Assembly (NCBI GenBank): GCA_009780135.1
Contig: WRAP01000008.1
Location: 1-62,987 of the forward strand
DNA: 62,987 nt
Direction: 5' to 3'
Source of the DNA: Bacillota bacterium
GTDB lineage: Bacteria; Bacillota; Clostridia; Christensenellales; Pumilibacteraceae
Shown: positions 58,278-62,987 of the stretch, one piece after another
How positions within the stretch are numbered: position 1 is the first letter of the stretch
Layout: each line of letters opens with the position of its first letter
Translations under genes and position numbers: made by a program
The notes under the pieces: generated by a model
Database searches by the model: none
Told to the model about the DNA's origin: nothing
What the model saw: the letters and a program-made list of their open reading frames with translations, nothing else

Positions 58278-58988
58278 CTAATAAATCACTCTAAAAAGCC
58301 ACTCCCAAAATCCACCTTGACGTAATGGTGTTATCATTCTTCCCGTAACACTATCTAAATGAAAACTACCATATCTTTTAGAGTCTACGGATGTGTTTCG
58401 GTTATCTCCAAGTATATAAATGTGATATAATGGTACTTCATAAATAAAAAAGAAAGTGTTATCTTTTGTGATATGTGTGTGATAACGATTTATATCACTA
58501 TAAAATCTATCTGTATTACCCATAGGTTCGTAAATTATATGACTTTCTTCCTGAAGAATAAACTCATCAGAGCCATACGACTTTACATAAATGATAACTT
58601 CGTTAATGGGTTGTAATTCGCTGTTTATATTTACAGTATTATCTATTACTCTAAACTTTATTGTATCTCCGCCTGTTGCAATAACTCGTTTTATAAAAAA
58701 GTTAATAGGCGGATTTCTATTTGGATATCTATAATGCTCTGGAGTTCTAACAGTAACTACATCACCTCGCCTAACCCTATTAGGACTGTTTAATAAAAGT
58801 GCAAATTGATTATCGTTAAGTGTCGGCATCATAGAGCCTTGATTTATTTGTACTAAGCCTACAACAGAAGTAAAGATAATAACAAACATTAAAAAAGCTA
58901 TACAGGTGCAAATAACAACTGTAAACCATATTCCGCTAGACTTCTTATTTATGTCTACAAATTCAGGTTGTTGATTTTTATTAAACAT
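58278..58988 (-). CDS. lepB: Signal peptidase I
   Basis: 236 residues. One N-terminal membrane anchor (about 21-45), then the catalytic Ser52 in QINQGSMMPTL and Lys100 in FFIKRVIATGGD; LGDNRNTSVDSKRYG is the box E motif. It cleaves signal peptides of exported proteins on the outer face of the membrane. The domain between boxes D and E is longer than in the minimal Gram-positive enzymes, with an inserted segment around SYGSDEFILQEESH. It lies upstream of rsmG in the same direction. Confidence 0.94.
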   Translation of the reverse strand: MFNKNQQPEFVDINKKSSGIWFTVVICTCIAFLMFVIIFTSVVGLVQINQGSMMPTLNDNQFALLLNSPNRVRRGDVVTVRTPEHYRYPNRNPPINFFIKRVIATGGDTIKFRVIDNTVNINSELQPINEVIIYVKSYGSDEFILQEESHIIYEPMGNTDRFYSDINRYHTHITKDNTFFFIYEVPLYHIYILGDNRNTSVDSKRYGSFHLDSVTGRMITPLRQGGFWEWLFRVIY

Positions 58989-58996
58989 TTTTTATA

Positions 58997-59092
58997 AGTT
59001 ACATTAAAATGTACAAATTTGAACTTATTATTTTATAGATTTATTTAATTTTATAAATCATTATTTTTATATTGTAATCTGTAATTTGTTAT
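58997..59092. repeat. Degenerate family B repeat
   Basis: AAGTTACATTAAAATGTACA with AATTTGAACTTATTA on the left and ATATTGTAATCTGTAATTTG on the right. Confidence 0.6.
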
Positions 59093-59107
59093 GCTTTTGG
59101 CATAACG

Positions 59108-60721
59108 CTAAACCCATAATACAGAGTTAAGTAACAGCCCCTTTTCTGAGTTTATTGTAAAAGTTAATACACTATTCCAATCTTTTAATGGAGTATTCTC
59201 AAATTTTAGTTCTTCGTGCGACAATGTTATTTTTTCCCAAGAATTATTCCCGTCTAACTCTTTTATCGTGATAAATTTATTATGAGTTTTAGAGCATAAT
59301 ATACTAAACTCAACTTTTTGTGCTTCACTAGAATACAGCATAAACTGTAGCGATAAATTATCCTTTGGCTTAAATTCATCATCTGCTAAAAGATAAGTGC
59401 TACCACTATTTATAGTAGATGTTAAGCCCTGTAATCCAAGAGGTCCTTCTTTTATAAAAAGTTGATATTCGCTTTTAGTCCAATTAGATATAGTAAAGTT
59501 AGAAATACCCATATCAATATCATATAGCAGTCTCTTAAATTTTCTGGCAGGTGCTTTTATGCCAAGTGTATGCGGTATAATACTACTGATACTACTAGAA
59601 AGGTAAAGTCCGCTTTTATATTCAGCGGTAGCAAAAACAAATAAAGGTTTTTCAGGACTAGCGGTGTCTAATTTTGCTAAATATTCGCTTTCACTTACCA
59701 TTTGAAGCTGTATATTTCTCCAAAATCTAGTGCTAGGGCTGTTATCACCGTAGCATACAAATAATTCTACTTTTTCTAGGTTTTTATAATCAGGCACAAC
59801 CACATCGCAATATAATTTTTGCTCAGATGAGTGAATCAGTACACTAGGCGGACATTCAACAATCTTTTCGCTACATCTTTTTGCCAAACTTTTCTCTAAA
59901 TATAATAAAAACCAAATTAAAGGATTGTCCACTCTTTTATAATCTATACATCTCATACTTTTCTCAAGTATAGAAAATCTGCTTTCATTATTGCTAATCG
60001 ACGCTTCATAAAGCTCATTAAATTCGTCTAAAGAATCATTTAATTCGTTAGAAGTTACCTGAATAAAAATCGGAGATTTGGCACTTAAAGCATAGCTACT
60101 AGAATCTAATGCCGTTTTATATGCTAGATTATCGCTATCTATTAAACCGCCACTAAAAACAGTAGCACCGCAGATCATCGCATTTTCAAAATGACTGATT
60201 TTCCACACATTTTCGCCACCGTGTCCAAAGCCTAAACTAAAACGATTTTTATATCCTAAACTCTCTAGATAAGCGTTAGCTCTAATAGCAATTATTCCCC
60301 AAATATACCAACAACTAAAATGCGGATCATCACAAACAGTTATAGTATCTGGATTTTTATGATAATAAGCAAAATTAAAACTCGGCGGATAAATAGTAGT
60401 GTAGCGTTTATTATCGTTTCTCTCGCCTGCGTAATCTACAACCAACACAGCAAATCCTTTTGCTAGATAAGAAGTTGGGTCAAAGCTATCAACCGAGTTA
60501 AAAATATCGTCAAAAACAGTAACAGCAGTAGAGTTTTGCAGATTTTTAGGAGTATATAATTTAGCACATGCTCTAACAACACCGTCAGTTGTTTTAACGG
60601 CATTAAAGTATAAATATTGCTCTAAGTGAGTATCAAATTCTCTTTCTCGAACAATAGTAACAGCAAAATCCAATTCCTTAGGGTCAAAATCCTGCCAAAG
60701 TTGCTTAGGAGTTATTAGCAC
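59108..60721 (-). CDS. Alpha/beta-hydrolase-like protein with degenerate active site and C-terminal beta domain
   Basis: 537 residues. Residues about 60-290 follow the order of acetylxylan-esterase-like hydrolases: AVTVFDDIFN, GFAVLVVDYAGERND, then the turn FSLGFGHGGENVWKIS, where the nucleophile place (G-x-S-x-G-G) holds Gly instead of Ser. FWRNIQLQ and the last 180 residues suggest a beta-sandwich as in carbohydrate-binding modules. No signal peptide. With the serine lost it is probably not a classical esterase; a binding or scaffold role is inferred. It is a lone gene; bases before the ATG show no clear ribosome binding site. Confidence 0.7.
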   Translation of the reverse strand: MLITPKQLWQDFDPKELDFAVTIVREREFDTHLEQYLYFNAVKTTDGVVRACAKLYTPKNLQNSTAVTVFDDIFNSVDSFDPTSYLAKGFAVLVVDYAGERNDNKRYTTIYPPSFNFAYYHKNPDTITVCDDPHFSCWYIWGIIAIRANAYLESLGYKNRFSLGFGHGGENVWKISHFENAMICGATVFSGGLIDSDNLAYKTALDSSSYALSAKSPIFIQVTSNELNDSLDEFNELYEASISNNESRFSILEKSMRCIDYKRVDNPLIWFLLYLEKSLAKRCSEKIVECPPSVLIHSSEQKLYCDVVVPDYKNLEKVELFVCYGDNSPSTRFWRNIQLQMVSESEYLAKLDTASPEKPLFVFATAEYKSGLYLSSSISSIIPHTLGIKAPARKFKRLLYDIDMGISNFTISNWTKSEYQLFIKEGPLGLQGLTSTINSGSTYLLADDEFKPKDNLSLQFMLYSSEAQKVEFSILCSKTHNKFITIKELDGNNSWEKITLSHEELKFENTPLKDWNSVLTFTINSEKGLLLNSVLWV

Positions 60722-60760
60722 GCCTTAATAGTACCATAACAATAAAAAATTGTCAAAGGA

Positions 60761-60789
60761 TTGACAATAAAATAAAAATATGATAATAT
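60761..60789 (+). promoter_or_regulatory. Promoter of the lipoprotein gene
   Basis: TTGACA and TAATAT separated by 17 bases; ribosome binding site AAGGGAG follows at 60807-60813. Confidence 0.75.
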
Positions 60790-60820
60790 AAATATATTCT
60801 AACCTTAAGGGAGATATAAA

Positions 60821-61435
60821 ATGAAAAAACGAATTACAACAATTCTAACAACAATACTAGCCATAATGATGTTTAGCTTTGTTGCTTGTATGCCAGGTGC
60901 TGTTTTACCAAGTAATCCGTATGGAGCGGGAGATGGCGATATAACCGTAATGGGTGCTAGAAAAGTAGGTGTGTATTTTTGGCGAGCCGATAACCTAAAT
61001 GATATAGATGGCTTAAAAATATGGCATCAATGGCATTATGCTTCTTTTGGAAGTTGGATAGATTTTACGATTATATGGGTAAGTGATTTTAATGCATTCG
61101 AGGAATTTCTATATAGAAGAAGCTACGAAGAACAGCGAGAGTGGTATAAAGCACACGGAAGTGGTACAAGCGATAGTTTATTAGATATTTATAATGCAGA
61201 TTTTTTTGAAAATAATAATCTTGTTTTAATAACTATGGTAGAGGGTGTGCTTACTACTGGTATGAGAGTGGATAGAGTAAACGAAAACGGCATTATAGAT
61301 ATAACAAGAACACGCTTTAATGATTATGAGTGGCTAGACGAAGGCATAGGTTTATCAATAAGCATAATAGTATCTAACGATTTTACACCAACCACAATAA
61401 GCATCAATATGCGTACAAATAGAGTTAGGCGGTAA
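60821..61435 (+). CDS. Small lipoprotein of unknown function
   Basis: 204 residues. The signal peptide ends with lipobox FVAC (Cys23). The outer domain contains YNADFFENNNLVLITMVEGV, then MRVDRVNENGIIDITRTR and a final DFTPTTISINM, a beta-rich pattern close to small clostridial lipoproteins with the consensus FFxxNxLLLI..G..I.I; PrcB-type domains look similar but I would not claim that. It has a good promoter and ribosome binding site and appears to be a single-gene unit. No partner gene is adjacent. Confidence 0.72.
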   Translation: MKKRITTILTTILAIMMFSFVACMPGAVLPSNPYGAGDGDITVMGARKVGVYFWRADNLNDIDGLKIWHQWHYASFGSWIDFTIIWVSDFNAFEEFLYRRSYEEQREWYKAHGSGTSDSLLDIYNADFFENNNLVLITMVEGVLTTGMRVDRVNENGIIDITRTRFNDYEWLDEGIGLSISIIVSNDFTPTTISINMRTNRVRR

Positions 61436-61488
61436 TTTTCATTTTAGGATTGGGTGTTAAAAAATTACATGAATTTTGGTAGCACATC

Positions 61489-61655
61489 TGGATTGCTTCG
61501 TCGATTACCCAAGAAACATAATCACATGAAACTTCCTCCTTCGGAGTAGGAAGCGCAACGACGGCAAAATATATTCGTATTGGTTAATATTTTGCCGTCG
61601 TTGCGAGGAGTTCGTAGGATTTTAATAGTATGGGATGTCGACGAAGCAATCCAGT
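61489..61655. repeat. Family E palindromic element with terminal inverted repeats
   Basis: Ends CTGGATTGCTTCGTCGA (61489-61505) and TCGACGAAGCAATCCAG (61639-61655) are exact inverse copies. Inside, CGCAACGACGGCAAAATAT and ATATTTTGCCGTCGTTGCG (61555-61573 and 61588-61606) form a perfect 19-base stem, and CTTCCTCC-TTCG-GAGTAGGAAG a third hairpin. The 167-base element has the form of a small non-coding mobile element (MITE-like). Confidence 0.85.
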
Positions 61656-61701
61656 AGCCTATGCTTGTAGTGTATTTTATTTAACTATTTTATTAAAGAG
61701 T

Positions 61702-61730
61702 TTGACAGTAATTTTAGTGTATACTAAAAT
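61702..61730 (+). promoter_or_regulatory. Promoter of the SDR gene, with inverted repeat over the -10 box
   Basis: TTGACA (61702-61707) and TAAAAT (61725-61730) with a 17-base spacer. ATTTTAGT and ACTAAAAT (61711-61718 and 61723-61730) are inverse copies covering the -10 region. The expected start coincides with the ATG of the SDR gene. Confidence 0.65.
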
Positions 61731-61736
61731 AAATGT

Positions 61737-62540
61737 ATGGAAACAAATCAAAATAAAAATCAAAAAATTGTAGTTATAACAGGGGCTTCTAGCGGAATTG
61801 GCAAGGAAGTGTTTGATATGTTTGTGGCGGATGGTGCTATAGCCGTTAGCTTGTCGCTTGATAATCAATTTAATCAGGAGAACTTTATACAGTGCGATGT
61901 GGCCAATTTAGAAAGTGTTGAGTCGGCGGGTAGAGAATTAAAGGAACGATTTGGTAGGGTTGATATTTTAATCAATAACGCAGGTATCGGCATATCGGGT
62001 GCTACTGAGATGCTACCCGACGCTATGATAGAAAGGGTTATGGATATAGATTATCTTGGTGCCTTGCGTGTTAGTCGTGTGTGTTTACCGCTTATGGATA
62101 AAAATGCTAAGATTGTAAACATTTCCAGTGCGTGTGCGTTGTTTCCTCTGCCGTATAGGGGAGTATATTGCAGTGCAAAGTCGGCAATGAGTATGCTTAG
62201 TTACTCTATGCGTATGGAACTTAGTCGCTTTGGCATAAAGGTTATTACGATTTGCCCAGGTGAGATTAAAACAGACTTTACAAAAAATCGTCTTAAATTT
62301 AGCGAAACTAATGAGAAATACGGCGACAGCCCACGCCTTAGTGCCGAAAGCATAGACAGTAAAAACGACCACCGTATGCCTGCTATCGTGGCATCAAAAA
62401 AGATTTTCAAAATCGCAAGCAAAAAAACAGGCACACTCTACATAATCGGCGGTAAATACAAAATGTTCTATTACGCTCAAAAAATGCTACCTACCTGTAT
62501 GTTTAATGCGATTATAAATAAAATATTTAATAAAAAATGA
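61737..62540 (+). CDS. Short-chain dehydrogenase/reductase (SDR)
   Basis: 267 residues, classical SDR. Nucleotide-binding TGASSGIG (15-22), NNAGIG (80-85), catalytic Ser131 (NISSACALF) and Tyr144-x-x-x-Lys148 (YCSAK). Asp at the end of the second strand (QCDVANLES) is the adenine-ring ligand. The substrate cannot be told; the basic C-terminus with ASKKTGTLYIIGG is common in SDR proteins acting on fatty or ketone substrates. The predicted promoter places the transcript start at or next to the ATG, and there is no ribosome binding site, so the message may be leaderless. Confidence 0.93.
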   Translation: METNQNKNQKIVVITGASSGIGKEVFDMFVADGAIAVSLSLDNQFNQENFIQCDVANLESVESAGRELKERFGRVDILINNAGIGISGATEMLPDAMIERVMDIDYLGALRVSRVCLPLMDKNAKIVNISSACALFPLPYRGVYCSAKSAMSMLSYSMRMELSRFGIKVITICPGEIKTDFTKNRLKFSETNEKYGDSPRLSAESIDSKNDHRMPAIVASKKIFKIASKKTGTLYIIGGKYKMFYYAQKMLPTCMFNAIINKIFNKK

Positions 62541-62647
62541 GAAATATAGGATTTAGTAATTTAAACATTATAAAATTGTAAGAGTGGTTTACTAGATTGC
62601 TTTATTTTCATGTTTACCTAATAATTCAGATAATATATAAAGCCTAG
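62541..62647. other. Intergenic stretch without recognisable genes
   Basis: AT-rich, with ATGAGAAATATAGG at the start resembling a family A arm fragment. Nothing else is recognised before the E copy. Confidence 0.4.
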
Positions 62648-62718
62648 CTTACTGGATTGCTTCGCTTCCTAAAAATAGTAAAATAAAAATCAAAGAAAAC
62701 GCTCGCAAAGACGAAAAT
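62648..62718. repeat. Family E repeat copy
   Basis: CTTACTGGATTGCTTCGCTT at the left and CGCTCGCAAAGACGAA at the right, like the copy at 46330. Beyond it, up to 62830, GTGCGTGCACCGCTAGCACA and CTGCCGTCCGC may be worn D sequence; I see no gene there. Confidence 0.7.
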
Positions 62719-62874
62719 TTAACCAATCTACTCCGTTAAGCTGGGTTAAACTATTGCTTAAACTGTAGTGCGTGCACCGCTAGCACATTCTGCCGTCCGC
62801 TATAAATATTAAAAACAAGTTTTATTAGAGATTATAAAATAAAAACGCAAGCCAAAAAACATATATAAAAATAG

Positions 62875-62903
62875 TTGCAAAAGTGACAGAAATCTAGTAT
62901 ACT
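62875..62903 (+). promoter_or_regulatory. Promoter of the truncated gene at the right edge
   Basis: TTGCAA and TATACT with a 17-base spacer; the expected start near 62910 is only about three bases before the ATG. Confidence 0.65.
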
Positions 62904-62912
62904 ATAGTTGTT

Positions 62913-62987
62913 ATGAAAAATTCACATAACCATATGATATACTTAAAAGAGAGTCTAGTCAAGCAAGCAAGCAAGCAAGCAAGCAAG
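62913..62987 (+). CDS. 5' end of a gene with a tetranucleotide repeat in its coding region (truncated)
   Basis: From ATG 62913 the frame reads MKNSHNHMIYLKESLV and then KQASKQASK up to the edge, the last part being encoded by CAAG units. The promoter lies directly upstream, there is no ribosome binding site, and no stop occurs. The gene product cannot be identified. Change of repeat number by one unit would shift the frame, the known mechanism of phase variation for lic and mod genes in Haemophilus. The window probably ends here because the repeat stopped the assembly. Confidence 0.5.
   Translation, partial: MKNSHNHMIYLKESLVKQASKQASK
62960..62987 (+). repeat. CAAG tetranucleotide tandem repeat, seven units to the window edge
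   Basis: Seven perfect CAAG units with no interruption; the true number is unknown because the sequence ends inside the array. Confidence 0.95.

Overview
The window is AT-rich DNA from a low-GC Gram-positive bacterium, most likely an uncultured, clostridia-like Firmicute. Evidence for this: a V-type ATPase gene set, a BofA-type membrane protein, a CwlD-type cortex amidase, a stand-alone Spo0A C-terminal DNA-binding domain, lipobox lipoproteins, AAAGGAG-type ribosome binding sites, TTGACA/TATAAT promoters and T-rich intrinsic terminators. Whether the organism still sporulates cannot be told from here. The genetic code is standard.

Layout. 1-4 kb: end of an unknown gene, a P2-type (calcium-like) cation ATPase and a small membrane protein. 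4.1-11.4 kb: V-ATPase genes in the order G/H-like stalk, I, K, E, C, F, A, with no B or D subunit gene after A. 11.3-31.8 kb, nearly all minus strand: acpS, a P1-family peptidase, a GalT with a duplicated N-terminal domain, an RluA-type pseudouridine synthase, an rRNA methyltransferase, ileS with a structured leader, a membrane-anchored MurF, an Ig-like/CBM-like lipoprotein, a cation-efflux protein, a DUF2339 protein, an ABC exporter and a pentapeptide-tailed membrane protein. BofA (plus strand) interrupts this run. 32.0-42.5 kb, mostly plus: DUF1540 protein (minus), collagen-like/LRR lipoprotein, rplI, GNAT, M20 peptidase, thioredoxin-mnmA, a XRE repressor with a small divergent gene, an amidase_6 protein, a His-rich mini-protein and a CofE-like ligase. 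42.5-48.4 kb, minus: CwlD, M1 peptidase lipoprotein, Spo0A-C module, secreted cysteine-peptidase-like protein, ECF sigma. 48.6-50.9 kb, plus: surface protein, initiator tRNA and a small unknown gene. 50.9-60.7 kb, minus: D-2-hydroxyacid dehydrogenase, aquaporin, smpB, ECF sigma/anti-sigma-like pair, mnmE, rsmG, lepB and a probable pseudo-esterase. 60.8 kb to the end, plus: lipoprotein, SDR enzyme, and a truncated gene whose coding region runs into a CAAG tetranucleotide repeat.

The most striking property is a dense population of short palindromic repeats, more than 25 copies, in at least five families called A to E here. A (TTTCTCATT arms), B (AATTACAAATT arms) and C (TAGTGCTTAGTGCATAG arms) have unrelated outer arms but share the inner core TTGTTGAYTTATTTA. 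D is a GTAGGGGCG...CGCCC hairpin whose stem tips vary while staying self-complementary. E has CTGGATTGCTTCG ends. They fill most intergenic gaps, D copies sit inside A copies, some supply stop codons, and copies lie in frame inside conserved genes (mnmE twice, rsmG once, probably mnmA once). That resembles the known Rickettsia palindromic elements, but the families here look different.

Other points of interest: a possible oriC-like region between rsmG and lepB, a putative phase-variable gene at the right edge, probable leaderless transcripts, a hairpin masking the ribosome binding site of the His-rich gene, and a XRE operator in front of a 25-codon ORF that would extend to 55 residues by a +1 shift. 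All functional statements rest on reading motifs by eye; no database search was possible.
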